A stretch of DNA of 64,000 bases from Cyclobacteriaceae bacterium YHN15 (GCA_003797895.1 RKQB01000010.1:62001-126000); one strand, 5' to 3'; shown: positions 35,573 through 45,518, counted from the stretch's first letter. Notes: a model not told the origin generated them from the letters alone. A program made the numbers and translations.

Positions 35573-37963
35573 ATGCTAAAAAACATCTTTAGAACTTCCA
35601 TAAGAGCTATTTTAAAAAACCGGACTTCGGCTACCATCAATATTCTTGGTCTTGCCATAGGTATTGCTACCTGTACCTTAATATTCATCTATGTAAAAAA
35701 GGAAACAGGCTATGATAGGTTTCATCAGAATCATGAAAATATATTCAGGTTCTACACCATAGATAAAGCTTTGGGAGTAAGCAACAACAGTGTGGCTATT
35801 ACCATGCCGCGGTTACCGGCAGCCGCACAAGAGGAGATTCCCGAAGTGATTGAATCCACCCGGGTGATCCATGATGGCAGGGTAAGGATAGATATTGATG
35901 ACAGGTATGTATATTCAGAGAACACCAAGTTTGTAGAAGCCCCTTTTTTCAAAATATTTAATTACAAGCTGCTGGACCCCGAAGCATTGGAATTATTTGA
36001 ACAGCCCAACAAAGCTTTTCTTACCCAATCCATGGCCAAAAAAATGTTTGGGGAAGAGAATCCGATTGGGAAAATATTCAGTGCATCAGATTATGATTGG
36101 GAAGTAATCGGGCTTGTGGAAGATGTTACAAAAGACAGCCACTTGAAGTTGGATGTGTTGCTTTCCATGTATCCATCTGAGTCCGATTCGAGTGTTTCGC
36201 AATACTTGAATTCATATCAGGGATTAGGCATGATCGGGTATGCATTGCTGGATAGTCCGGCATCAAAAAATACAGTGGAAGAGAAACTGCTGGAAATCGC
36301 AAAAAGGAATGAAGCACCTGAATTTTGGATCCCGCAACTGCAGCCCTTGAAAGATGTACACTTAGGTTCATCCGGGATAATTTTTGATTCCTACAATGTA
36401 GGTAAGGGAGACATTACTTATGTCTATGCCCTTTCATCTGTAGCCTTGTTTATCATTTTAATCGCAGGCTTTAATTTTATGAATCTTTCTACTGCCCAAT
36501 CTTCTGCCCGGTCAAAAGAAGTGGGTGTGAGAAAAGTAATGGGAGCATACCGTTACAATTTGGTAACGCAACATCTGAGTGAGTCTGTTTTTCTATGTTT
36601 CATTGCTGGAGTCCTTTCTTTGATAATTGTTGAACTAGCTTCTCTTTTTATTGATATTGGGATTTCAGGTAGCCTGTTGGTCTATATCTTTTCCCATCCT
36701 GATATGTATATATCCATTATAGCCGGTACTTTTCTGATAGGTATTCTGTCAGGTTTATATCCTGCCCTTGTCCTTTCAAAATTTGACCCTATCAAAATCA
36801 TGAGAGGACAATTTAAAACCGGAAAAGATGGGATTTTACTACGCAAAGTATTGGTTGTTTTACAATTTGCTACCTCCATAGCCTTGATCATCGGTACAGT
36901 GTTTATATTCAAACAACTGGATTATATGAAGAATAAAGATATGGGCTTTAGTAAAGATCAGGTGGTAACTATTCAAATGAATGAACCTGGAGTCGGGGAA
37001 CGAATGGCCACGCTAAGGGATAAACTGAAAGCATATGAAAATATTGAAACTGTGGCCATGTCATCCAACATGCCGGGAAGAACTTTTGGGAGAACCGGAA
37101 TAAGACCTGAAGGAACTCCTGAAGGTGAGCCGCCCTGGATTGTAAGTGTATTTTCCATTGACCACAACTACCTGGACCTAATGAAGATGGAACTGGCAGC
37201 AGGGAGAAATTTCATATTTGAATCCGGCGCCGATCAGCAGGAATCCGTACTGGTAAACGAAGCTTTTGCCAATCAGCTTGGCTGGGAAGATCCTGTTGGA
37301 AAAACATTGAACTTGGGCACACAATCCCGGAACATTGTGGGCGTAGTTAAGAATTTCCACTACGCTTCTATGCGCCATTCCATCGAACCACTTTTATTGT
37401 TTTACAATCCGGGAACTACTGCCAACCTATCCTTTCTTGTAAAGGGCGACATAAAATCTACCATAGCCAATGTGGAGCTGGCATGGGAAGAAGTCTTTGC
37501 GGAATATCCATTTAATTACCAGTTCTTTGATGATGAGTTCGGACAAATGTTTCAGGGCGATGAGGCTTTCTCCAAATTGATTTCAAGTTTTACATGGTTG
37601 GCTATTTTCATTGCTTGCCTGGGTCTTTTTGGACTTTCAGCTTACATTGCTGAGCAAAGGAAAAAGGAGATAGGAGTAAGAAGGGTTTTAGGTTCGAAGA
37701 TGTCGGAAATTGTTATGCTACTTTCCAAAGAATTTATGGTTCTGATCATTATAGCTACCATACTTGCCTGGCCTCTTGCCTATTATGCCATGAAACAGTG
37801 GCTGACAGATTTTCAATACAAGATCGATATTCTAAACTCCGGAAATATTAGCGTTTTTGTATTTTCAGGAATAGTTGCCTTGATAATTGGCTTGTTAACT
37901 GTTTCCTATCAATCAATTTCAGTCGCTATGGCAAATCCTGTCAAGAGTCTGAGGAGTGAGTAA
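35573..37963 (+). CDS. MacB/FtsX-type ABC transporter permease
   Basis: 796 residues with the two-FtsX-domain design of Bacteroidota permeases. The first span (about 20-41) contains I-N-I-L-G-L-A-I-G-I and is followed by a large extracytoplasmic MacB periplasmic-core domain (about 45-280). Then come three spans with the R-S-K-E-V-G-V-R-K-V-M-G motif (about 314-325), another periplasmic domain, and the last three spans with K-K-E-I-G-V-R-R-V-L-G. The matching ATPase gene is not in this window. Regulation by the nearby two-component pair is a possibility only. Confidence 0.9.
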   Translation: MLKNIFRTSIRAILKNRTSATINILGLAIGIATCTLIFIYVKKETGYDRFHQNHENIFRFYTIDKALGVSNNSVAITMPRLPAAAQEEIPEVIESTRVIHDGRVRIDIDDRYVYSENTKFVEAPFFKIFNYKLLDPEALELFEQPNKAFLTQSMAKKMFGEENPIGKIFSASDYDWEVIGLVEDVTKDSHLKLDVLLSMYPSESDSSVSQYLNSYQGLGMIGYALLDSPASKNTVEEKLLEIAKRNEAPEFWIPQLQPLKDVHLGSSGIIFDSYNVGKGDITYVYALSSVALFIILIAGFNFMNLSTAQSSARSKEVGVRKVMGAYRYNLVTQHLSESVFLCFIAGVLSLIIVELASLFIDIGISGSLLVYIFSHPDMYISIIAGTFLIGILSGLYPALVLSKFDPIKIMRGQFKTGKDGILLRKVLVVLQFATSIALIIGTVFIFKQLDYMKNKDMGFSKDQVVTIQMNEPGVGERMATLRDKLKAYENIETVAMSSNMPGRTFGRTGIRPEGTPEGEPPWIVSVFSIDHNYLDLMKMELAAGRNFIFESGADQQESVLVNEAFANQLGWEDPVGKTLNLGTQSRNIVGVVKNFHYASMRHSIEPLLLFYNPGTTANLSFLVKGDIKSTIANVELAWEEVFAEYPFNYQFFDDEFGQMFQGDEAFSKLISSFTWLAIFIACLGLFGLSAYIAEQRKKEIGVRRVLGSKMSEIVMLLSKEFMVLIIIATILAWPLAYYAMKQWLTDFQYKIDILNSGNISVFVFSGIVALIIGLLTVSYQSISVAMANPVKSLRSE

Positions 37964-38088
37964 ATAGGAACCGAATCCATTTGTAGTTCATTCTTATCAA
38001 AAAGGGTAACTATAGGACCATTCTACAAAAAGTAAAAAGTAAGGATAATAATTCAATAAGCTAAACCAACCCGATTTTGAGTCTGCAC

Positions 38089-39414
38089 TCAATTCGCTTC
38101 GGCCACTTTAACTTTTGCTTTTTTCAGCTTCTCTCCATTTAATTTTTTGACGAGGCTTTGGGCTATGCTGCGCTTGACAGCCACATAACTTGCAAAATCC
38201 ATGAGGGTGATCAAACCTATATCTTCGGTTGCTGCTTGCCCGTTTTTGATCAGAAAACCTGCAATATCTCCCTTACTGATTTTATCTTTCTTGCCTGCGC
38301 TGAGATAAAGCAATGAAAATTCAGAAGGCTTGGATGCTACCGTTTCTTCCAGTGATACCTCCTCAATACTTTTTTCATCCAAGTATTCCGGGAATGCCTC
38401 ATCATTGGCCAATACCAAATAACTCTGCCCGGAGGCATGCATTCTGGCCGTTCGTCCATTTCTGTGGGTAAAAGCATCCTGCTTCGGAGGGAGTTGGTAA
38501 TGCACAATATGCCTGATTTCCGGGATATCCAGGCCCCTTGATGCCAGGTCTGTGGCAATCAGCAAACTGACCACGCCACTTCTGAATTTGATCAGGTTTT
38601 TCTCTCTGTCCAACTGTTCCATTCCCCCATGCAACACCGCATGCTCATAGTGATGATCGCCCAACAGCAAACTGATACGGTCAACGGCTTCCCGGTGGTT
38701 GCAGAATACGATGCAGGCCTCACCCTGAAAATGGGAAATCAAGCGCATCAGGCCCTGAACTTTCTCTTTGCTTGAGGTAGGCACCAGTTTCAATTCCAAT
38801 TTGGAATCCTTATCCTGAAACAAAAAATCCACCACAGGAGGGTTGTCGAAAGGAATAAAATCCGGCAAACGCCCCATCTTGGTAGCGGAGGTCAGGTAAT
38901 GCCTTTGTACCGCGATCAGTTTTCTGAAAATATCCCTCAATTGGTCATGAAAACCCATTTGAAGGGATTTATCAAATTCGTCCAATACCACCGTTTGGAT
39001 GGCAGAAGTGTCCAAAGATCCCTGGTTGACATGGTCCGAAAGGCGGCCGGGCGTACCGATAACCAGCTCTGGAAATTCCGCCAAACTGTTTTTCTCCAAT
39101 TTCATGGCATGGCCTCCATAGCAGATACTCACTCTGAAACCTGTTTTCAGGGATTTGAACACCTGCTCGATCTGAATCGCCAGTTCCCTGGAAGGTACAA
39201 TGATCAGGGCTTGGATACTTCTCGATGTAGGATCCAGGTTTTTGAATATGGGGAATAAAAATGCCAAGGTCTTTCCGGAACCTGTCGGTGCCAATAGCAT
39301 GATATTGGGGTTTTCTTCTGTTGCCTCGATAAATGCCCGCTGCATATCATTGAACCCTGCTATCTCCAGACTGCCCAAAAACTGTTGTTCCAAACCTTGT
39401 GAACCCTTTTCCAT
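38089..39414 (-). CDS. DbpA-like DEAD-box RNA helicase
   Basis: 441 residues. Helicase motifs are present: Q-motif region near 24-30, P-T-G-S-G-K-T near 43-49, motif II written V-L-D-E-F-D-K instead of DEAD, S-A-T-K near 176-179, R-G-L-D-I-P near 292-297 and H-R-N-G-R-T-A-R near 317-324. The C-terminal 75 residues match the DbpA RNA-binding domain (G-D-I-A-G-F-L, K-N-G, I-G-x-I). DbpA acts on 23S rRNA during ribosome assembly. The DEFD variant occurs in Bacteroidota relatives, so I do not regard it as inactivating. Confidence 0.88.
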   Translation of the reverse strand: MEKGSQGLEQQFLGSLEIAGFNDMQRAFIEATEENPNIMLLAPTGSGKTLAFLFPIFKNLDPTSRSIQALIIVPSRELAIQIEQVFKSLKTGFRVSICYGGHAMKLEKNSLAEFPELVIGTPGRLSDHVNQGSLDTSAIQTVVLDEFDKSLQMGFHDQLRDIFRKLIAVQRHYLTSATKMGRLPDFIPFDNPPVVDFLFQDKDSKLELKLVPTSSKEKVQGLMRLISHFQGEACIVFCNHREAVDRISLLLGDHHYEHAVLHGGMEQLDREKNLIKFRSGVVSLLIATDLASRGLDIPEIRHIVHYQLPPKQDAFTHRNGRTARMHASGQSYLVLANDEAFPEYLDEKSIEEVSLEETVASKPSEFSLLYLSAGKKDKISKGDIAGFLIKNGQAATEDIGLITLMDFASYVAVKRSIAQSLVKKLNGEKLKKAKVKVAEAN

Positions 39415-39731
39415 GCTACAAAGATAGGGGAATTTAAGGGATACCTTTTTATGATGAAGGATTTGTGGTACTTTTTGCTTTTATGGTGGGGTTAGGGTAA
39501 TTGCAAAAGGGGGAGTTGGCAAACTTTGGAAGATAAATGTTGATATCTGATTTTTTTCCCACTATGCCACTAAGATTCACAAAGTTTTAAAGGACATATT
39601 TTGTGGTGCTTTGTGTCTTAGTGGGAATATTTTTACCCCACTAAGTCACAAAGGGGCACAAAGAGAAATCAATCCTATTGTGATGCATAAATTTAAATGA
39701 GCAAATATCTATCTGCCTGGACTATAGCGTA
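39415..39731. other. 317-base intergenic region with hairpin repeat
   Basis: Contains an imperfect foldback (about 39558-39626) in which CCACTAAGATTCACAAAG pairs with CTTTGTGTCTTAGTGG, and a further CCCCACTAAGTCACAAAGGGG stretch. It is the CACTAAG/CACAAAG type of dispersed repeat. Confidence 0.5.
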
Positions 39732-40868
39732 TTACTTCGCCCTTCCTATCCCAAACTGATCTCCGGCTTTGCTTACCCGATGATTGCTGAAATGAATCTC
39801 CACCATTTTTTCACTGGCCACATAATTATGGAATTCATCCTTGAGGGTCATGAGGATATTTCTGGTTTCCACATCGATTACTTCCCCGCTGGAGGGATAA
39901 GCATATTTTCCATCCATGCTGAAAGTAATCCATCCGGGCATATCCTGAAGCGGTATGGTCGTCAGTTGCTGATAAGGAGGCTTGGCACTGAACACATGCA
40001 TACGCATATTGTGGCCATCACATACCCATAACTCTTTTTCATCGGGAGTGAGGCCGATGCCGTGACTGGGATTCCCATGTCTCCGTACCGGGCCTTTTTC
40101 CCAACCTTCCACGACTATACTCTGCAACACTTCCCCTGTATTTAGGTCGCCTACTTCAAAACCCAACAAATCGTCCACATTGACAAACACCAAAGTTTCC
40201 TGACTATTGATGGTGAAGGGCCTGACGCCATTGCTAAAGGGTCCCACTTTTTTGATGATGGAATGGTCTTTGGTATCTGTTACATGTAGATAGGGAGAGG
40301 CAATATCGGCCAGATAGGCATGCTTTCCGGAAGGGCCATAGAGGGTATTGTGTGCCCGTTGATGCACTTCAATTTTTTTGATGATGTCACCCGTTTCGCA
40401 ATCCACCACATTCCAAAAGCTCTTTTCCAGAGAAGGGAGGTACATGGTCTTCCCATCAGGGGAAATCGCCATGCGGTCTGCGCCGCCCTCGTATGTCTTT
40501 TCCCAAATCACCTTTTCAGATGTCAGGTCGATGCGTTGCAGGGTATGGAGGGTGCTGACAAAAATGCTGTTGAGGGCCACACTGACGGCCACTCCTTTGA
40601 CATTGGAAGGTTTTCCGTTGGGAAGGTAACCTTGGGTCGGGATTCTTTTGACAAACTGATGGCCATTGTCCATATCAAATACCAAAATACCATGACCGCC
40701 ATAACCCAAGTAGTTCCGGATTCCCGGTACAGCCACATACAGATACCTTCCTGACTCCGGGGATTGGACTTCAGGATCCGCAACTTCGGTCTGATAGGGT
40801 ATCCATGCCACGGAGAATAAGATTAAAAAGACGGCGCTGACAATAACTTTGATTTTTTGGGGCTTCAT
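39732..40868 (-). CDS. secreted YncE-like beta-propeller protein
   Basis: 378 residues from the Met at 40868; the frame upstream to 40970 lies in the first repeat unit and was not used. An N-terminal signal or anchor (about 7-22) is followed by repeated ~40-residue blades. Each ends in patterns such as S-P-D-G-K-T-M-Y, G-P-S-G-K-H-A-Y, T-P-D-E-K-E-L-W and S-M-D-G-K-Y-A-Y. This is the seven-bladed YncE/YVTN propeller design. Such proteins may bind ligands or act as quinohemoprotein-like scaffolds; no catalytic residue is evident. Confidence 0.82.
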   Translation of the reverse strand: MKPQKIKVIVSAVFLILFSVAWIPYQTEVADPEVQSPESGRYLYVAVPGIRNYLGYGGHGILVFDMDNGHQFVKRIPTQGYLPNGKPSNVKGVAVSVALNSIFVSTLHTLQRIDLTSEKVIWEKTYEGGADRMAISPDGKTMYLPSLEKSFWNVVDCETGDIIKKIEVHQRAHNTLYGPSGKHAYLADIASPYLHVTDTKDHSIIKKVGPFSNGVRPFTINSQETLVFVNVDDLLGFEVGDLNTGEVLQSIVVEGWEKGPVRRHGNPSHGIGLTPDEKELWVCDGHNMRMHVFSAKPPYQQLTTIPLQDMPGWITFSMDGKYAYPSSGEVIDVETRNILMTLKDEFHNYVASEKMVEIHFSNHRVSKAGDQFGIGRAK

Positions 40869-40941
40869 GGTTTTTTCTTTTTGGGACAAGTGGAAGAGGA
40901 AGTCTATGAAATAAAGATAGACAATAGGGATCAAATGAAAA

Positions 40942-41945
40942 ATTAAACCGCAAAGGACGCAAAGGTCCACAAAGGAATTTCCTTGCGTTTTCTTGGCGCC
41001 CTTGGCGGTTAGGAAAATCTCTTTCTGGAATATTTTCAGGTCTTTTAAGAGGATACCTTAAATCCATTAAAAAATTAAACCGCAAAGGACGCAAGCGTTC
41101 ACTAAGGAATTTCCCTGCGTTTTCTTGGCGGCATTAGCGGTTAAGGAAACCTCTTTTTCTGGGATTTTTTAAAGGCTTTTAAGGGGATACCTTAAACCCA
41201 TAAATAATTAAACCGCAAAGAACGCAAAGGTCCACAAAGGAATTTCATTGCGTTTTCTTGGCGCTCTTGGCGGTTATTAAAATCCATTTTTGGAATATTC
41301 TCAGGTCTTTTAAGGGTATACCTTAAATCCATAAAATGATTAAACCGCAAAGGACGCAAGGGTTCACAAAGGAATTTCATTGCGATTTCTTGACGCTCTT
41401 GGCGGTTAGGAAAATCTCTTTTTGGATTATTTTCAGGTCTTTTCAGGGATACCTTAAATCCATAAATAATTAAACAGCAAAGGACGCAAAGGTTCCCTAA
41501 GGACCTTTTCCTTGCGTTTTCTTGGCGCTCTTGGCGGTTAGAAAGATCTTTTTTTGGATAATTTTTAGGTCTTTTAAGGGGATTCCTTAAATCCATAAAA
41601 ATTTAAACCGCAAAGCACGCAAAGGTTCACAAAGGACTTTTCTTAGCGTTTTCTTGGCGCCCTTGGCGGTTAGGGAAATCTCTTTTTGGAATATTTTCAG
41701 GGCTTTTAAGGGGATACCTTAAATCCATAAAATGATTAAACCGCAAAGCACGCAAAGGTTCGCTAAGGACCTTTTCCTTGCGTTTTCTTTGCGACCTTGG
41801 CGGTTAAGAAAATCTCTTTTTGGAATATTTTCAGGTCTTTTAAGGGATACCTTAAATCCATAAAATAATAAAACCGCAAAGCACGCAAAGGTTCGCTAAG
41901 GAATTTCCTTGCGTTTTCTTGGCGACCTTGGCGGTTAGGAATCCC
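40942..41945. repeat. tandem array of eight 130-133 bp foldback repeats
   Basis: Units begin with ATTAAACCGCAAAG-type words near 40942, 41074, 41207, 41339, 41469, 41602, 41735 and 41868, giving spacings of 130-133. Within each unit AACCGC(A)AAGGACGCAAAGG pairs with a downstream CTTGCG...CTTGGCGGTT over about 30 imperfect positions, so each unit can fold into a hairpin. A linker with TTTTCAGGTCTTTTAAGGG and ACCTTAAATCC follows. The array lies between the YncE-like and GH28 genes, so it fills their divergent promoter region. Stretches of about 100 bases (40869-40941) and 246 bases (41946-42191) beside it hold no gene. Confidence 0.92.
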
Positions 41946-42191
41946 AGCTTTTCTCTAATTTAAATTCAGTCCCCATCATCCCCTTCCAACAATCCCCAAA
42001 ACTGAAAAAACACTGGGCAGATTATTTTTTGTGGAAGAAGAATTGAGTAGGTTTAGAAAATAAAAACTCCTGATGGTTTATTCTATGTGGAATACTTGAA
42101 ATGGCTTTCAGGTATAGGGAGTCAGCCCTGATCAAACAAGAAAAATAAATCCATAAACAGGGAAAGAGGTAGAAAAAAATTAATTCATAGA

Positions 42192-43760
42192 ATGAAAAAG
42201 TTTCAAACATTAAAAACATCCGTTTTGGTTTTTGTTTTCTGGTTGTCCGGCATGTCCTTGGTCTATAGTCAGTCAGGAGATAAAATTGAGGTTGAGAAGT
42301 ACGGTGCAATTGGTGATGGAAAGACCCTGAATACCCAGGCCCTGCAAAGAGCCATAGACGAAGTTTCTGAAAAAGGGGGCGGGACTTTGGTTTTTTCGAA
42401 AGGGAAATACCTTACAGGGTATTTACAGATCAAAAGCAATGTAACAATTTTTTTGGATGAAGAAGCTGTACTTCTGGGTAGCACCAATCCTGAAGACTAT
42501 CAAAAATTGGAGATTGAAGACGCACCAATTTCTCCCAAAACAGACGACAATTCGAAACTTGCCTTGTTGCTGGCCCATCGCGCCAGCAACATTGCCATAA
42601 CCGGAAAAGGAACCATTGACGGCCAAGGGCGTGAGTTGGCCTTTATAATTGATAGCCTTCACCATACCGGTGAGCGAATCGACCCCAACTACAGCACTCG
42701 GAACAACCGCCCCAGCGAAACCGCACGCCCCAAAATCATCAATTTCTCGGAATGCGAAAACGTAACCGTACAGGGTGTAACCATTAAGAATTCAGCTTGC
42801 TGGGTACAAACCTATGAACTATGCAATAACCTTGTAATTGATCAGGTTAGTGTAGAAAGCCGTGCCTTTTGGAACAACGACGGCATGGACATCACAGATT
42901 GCCGTAACGTCAGGATTACCAATTGCGATATCAATTCAGCGGACGATGGTATTTGCCTGAAGTCGTATTATCCGGGTTATTTCAACGATAGCATATATAT
43001 AGCCAATTGCTACATCCGTTCCAGTGCCAGTGCCATTAAGTTTGGCACCGCATCGGTTGGTGGGTTTAAAAATGTGGTGATCGACAATATTACCGTAAAA
43101 GACACTTATCGTTCGGCCATCGCCATCGAATCGGTAGACGGGGGTTTTATTGAAAATGTGCAGGTTTCGAATATAACGGCTGTGAATACCGGAAACGCCA
43201 TTTTTGTTCGCCTGGGCCACCGTGCAGGAGAAACTCCGGGAACGGTGAAAAATATCTCATTTAAAAACATCAAGGTTCAGGTTCCTTTTGGCCGTCCCGA
43301 TGAGGCCTACGATATGCGGGGCCCCGACCTGCCTTTCTTTCACAACCAGTTTCCCTCACCGATTACAGGGATTCCGGGGCATTACATTGAAAATATCTCA
43401 TTCGAAAATATTGAAATAATATATCCCGGCCGTGCCTCAAAAGGCATGGCTTACATTCCACTTTGGCAGCTGGAGCGCGTACCCGAAAAAATAAAAGATT
43501 ATCCTGAGTACTCGATGTTTGGAGAACTGCCTTCATGGGGATTTTATATCCGACATGTAAAAGGTATTACCATGAAGAACATCAAACTAAAACTTGATAA
43601 CGTTGATTACCGACCCGCCTTTGTGCTGGACGATGTGCAAGAAGCAGTCCTGGAGAATTTGGATTTACCGGATGACAAGAAGGAACAGATTATTTTAAAA
43701 GATAGCCATGGTACCGGTTTTGACAGCAATTCGCAGCGATGGATAAAAGTGATAAAATAG
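42192..43760 (+). CDS. GH28-type glycosidase (polygalacturonase family)
   Basis: 522 residues with a signal peptide ending Y-S-Q. A right-handed beta-helix follows, starting V-E-K-Y-G-A-I-G-D-G-K-T-x-N-T-Q-A, the classic N-terminus of pectin-acting GH28 enzymes. Catalytic-region motifs are N-N-D-G-M-D (near 230) and S-A-D-D-G-I-C-L-K-S (near 250). The canonical G-H-G is replaced by S-A-I-K-F-G-T, as in the subfamily of Bacteroidota. It would act on pectin-like or rhamnogalacturonan material outside the cytoplasm. No SusCD transporter is linked. From about 42580 the composition looks more GC-rich than neighbouring genes. Confidence 0.9.
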   Translation: MKKFQTLKTSVLVFVFWLSGMSLVYSQSGDKIEVEKYGAIGDGKTLNTQALQRAIDEVSEKGGGTLVFSKGKYLTGYLQIKSNVTIFLDEEAVLLGSTNPEDYQKLEIEDAPISPKTDDNSKLALLLAHRASNIAITGKGTIDGQGRELAFIIDSLHHTGERIDPNYSTRNNRPSETARPKIINFSECENVTVQGVTIKNSACWVQTYELCNNLVIDQVSVESRAFWNNDGMDITDCRNVRITNCDINSADDGICLKSYYPGYFNDSIYIANCYIRSSASAIKFGTASVGGFKNVVIDNITVKDTYRSAIAIESVDGGFIENVQVSNITAVNTGNAIFVRLGHRAGETPGTVKNISFKNIKVQVPFGRPDEAYDMRGPDLPFFHNQFPSPITGIPGHYIENISFENIEIIYPGRASKGMAYIPLWQLERVPEKIKDYPEYSMFGELPSWGFYIRHVKGITMKNIKLKLDNVDYRPAFVLDDVQEAVLENLDLPDDKKEQIILKDSHGTGFDSNSQRWIKVIK

Positions 43761-43963
43761 ACGCTATTGACTCATTCCTTGGGACCAGCTCTGACCTATA
43801 CCCGGATTAGATTATTTTTTGTTGGATTAGAATTCGTTAGGTTTAACAAAGCAAATGGAAGTTACCAAAGGTTGCAGCAATCGATACATCAGCGGCAAGC
43901 AGATTTACTTGGGGTTATTATTAAGCAATTTGTAGGTAATCAAAATGATAAATCAGAAACAAC

Positions 43964-44884
43964 ATGACAAGTAAAAAAAAGATAGCAGCAGCCCAATTGA
44001 CTCCCATTTTTCTGGACAAGGTAAAAACAGTGGCAAAGGCTTGTAAGGCCATAATAGAAGCCGGTAGGCAGGGAGCCAAAATAATCATCTTTCCAGAGGC
44101 CTTTATTTCAGGCTACCCGGATTGGGTGTGGCTCATTCCAAATAGCAAAGGCGCTGAATTGAATGAACTCTATGTGAAACTTGTAGAGAATGCTGTTTCC
44201 ATTCCGGACAATTCGACCAACCAGCTCTGTGAGGCGGCAAAAGAGGCAGGTATAAACGTCGTTATGGGAATGCATGAACGTAACTCCGAGACAAGCGGAA
44301 CGAGTCTATACAACAGCCTACTGTTCATTAACAACCAAGGTGAAATTACAGGTAAACACCGTAAACTTATCCCAACCGGAGGTGAAAGACTAATTTGGGC
44401 CCAGGGGGATGGATCTACCTTCAAATCGTACCCAACAGAGGCGGGCAAAATTGCCGGTTTGATCTGCTGGGAAAATTACATGCCTTTAGCCCGAAATGCC
44501 ATCTATGAAACAGGAGCCCAAATACTGGCCGCACCTACCTGGGACAAGAGTCCAAACTGGATCCAATCGATGCAGCACATAGCGCGTGAAGGAGGATTGT
44601 TTGTCGTAAGTACTTGTATGGTAATCCGTAAAGACGATATACCTGACGAATACGATTTCAAAAACCTTTACCCTGAAGGCAGGGAGTGGATTAACATAGG
44701 AAACAGTTGCATCATTGATCCGAAGGGCCGGATAATTGCCGGACCATTGGAAGGGGAGGAAGGAATTCTATACGCCGATATTGACCTTGATACCATTATT
44801 GAAGCAAAGCGCATGTTTGACGTTGTTGGCCATTATTCCAGACCGGATGTATTTAATTTTTCAGTAAGAAATAACCTGTATTAA
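43964..44884 (+). CDS. nitrilase / carbon-nitrogen hydrolase
   Basis: 306 residues, with the complete catalytic triad: Glu45 (F-P-E-A-F), Lys134 (H-R-K-L-I-P-T) and Cys168 (G-L-I-C-W-E-N-Y). The W-E-N-Y-M-P after the Cys and the G-Y-P motif near 50-52 place it with true nitrilases and cyanide-degrading enzymes rather than ureidopropionases, though the substrate is not determinable. It starts 203 bases after the GH28 stop. A solitary copy of the tandem repeat follows its stop by about 55 bases. Confidence 0.92.
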   Translation: MTSKKKIAAAQLTPIFLDKVKTVAKACKAIIEAGRQGAKIIIFPEAFISGYPDWVWLIPNSKGAELNELYVKLVENAVSIPDNSTNQLCEAAKEAGINVVMGMHERNSETSGTSLYNSLLFINNQGEITGKHRKLIPTGGERLIWAQGDGSTFKSYPTEAGKIAGLICWENYMPLARNAIYETGAQILAAPTWDKSPNWIQSMQHIAREGGLFVVSTCMVIRKDDIPDEYDFKNLYPEGREWINIGNSCIIDPKGRIIAGPLEGEEGILYADIDLDTIIEAKRMFDVVGHYSRPDVFNFSVRNNLY

Positions 44885-44939
44885 ATTTAAACACATATTT
44901 CCACTCATAAGCAAGGCAAAAAACTTCCGATGATATTAT

Positions 44940-45072
44940 CCTTAAATCCATAAATAATTAAACCGCAAAGCACGCAAAGGTTCACAAAGGACTTTTCCTT
45001 GCGTTTTCTTTGCGACCTTGGCGGTTAAGAAAATCTCTTTCTGGAATATTTTCAGGTCTTTTTAGGGAATAG
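44940..45072. repeat. solitary copy of the 132-bp foldback repeat
   Basis: A full unit, from ACCTTAAATCC-type linker through ATTAAACCGCAAAGCACGCAAAGG and GACCTTGGCGGTTAAG to TTTTCAGGTCTTTTTAGGG. It closely matches the array at 40942-41945, and so brackets the GH28-nitrilase segment. Confidence 0.9.
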
Positions 45073-45143
45073 CGGGCAAAGTGAAATTACAAACCTCAAA
45101 TTAAAAAAATAAACCAAAAGAAGTTTCAATAACAAACAATGAC

Positions 45144-45518
45144 ATGGATAAAAAGAAACCAACAAATGTGGAGGAATACTTAGAACAATTGGATGGGATT
45201 GCCCAAGAAAAATGTAGAGAGATGCGCTCGATTCTAAGAGATATTGTGCCTCATGCGACCGAGGGATTGAAATGGGGCAAACCGGTATTTGAATCAGAAA
45301 CCATACTTTTTGCCTATTCTGCCCATAAATCCCATCTAAGTTTCGTACCTACTGGTCCCGCTTTGTTGCCATTTAGTGAGGAACTAGCTGAATATCACCT
45401 TAAAAAAGACTCTATTCAGTTTTCCTATGACAAACCTCTACCCATAAAGCTGATTCAAAAAATTGCGAAATACCGGAAAGAAGATGTCGAAGAAAGAGCA
45501 GCAAAATGGAAGTATTAA
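45144..45518 (+). CDS. DUF1801 domain protein
   Basis: 124 residues. The central motif L-K-W-G-K-P-V-F near 61-68 and the F-V-P-T-G-P-A-L-L near 86-94 are typical of the DUF1801/YdhG-like fold. The R-K-E-D-V-E-E-R-A-A C-terminal helix also fits. The function is unknown. It lies directly after the solitary repeat unit and before a region of decayed small genes. Confidence 0.8.
   Translation: MDKKKPTNVEEYLEQLDGIAQEKCREMRSILRDIVPHATEGLKWGKPVFESETILFAYSAHKSHLSFVPTGPALLPFSEELAEYHLKKDSIQFSYDKPLPIKLIQKIAKYRKEDVEERAAKWKY

Noticed and set aside
38089..39414. Loss of helicase function because motif II is DEFD instead of DEAD
   Set aside because: The acidic residues that bind metal are kept, and the variant is familiar in Bacteroidota DbpA-like proteins.
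40771..41596. Minus-strand ORFs of about 107 and 134 codons with a repeated peptide in the tandem array
   Set aside because: They stay open only because the repeat unit is near 132 bases, a multiple of three; the start and stop positions are arbitrary and the peptide has no credible domain.
40942..41945. CRISPR array
   Set aside because: The periodic units are about 132 bases long with no distinct spacers between them, and no cas genes are nearby; the whole unit repeats.
43767..43967. 66-codon ORF between the GH28 and nitrilase genes
   Set aside because: The start overlaps no signal, the composition is not protein-like, and it covers the flanking AT-rich direct repeat.
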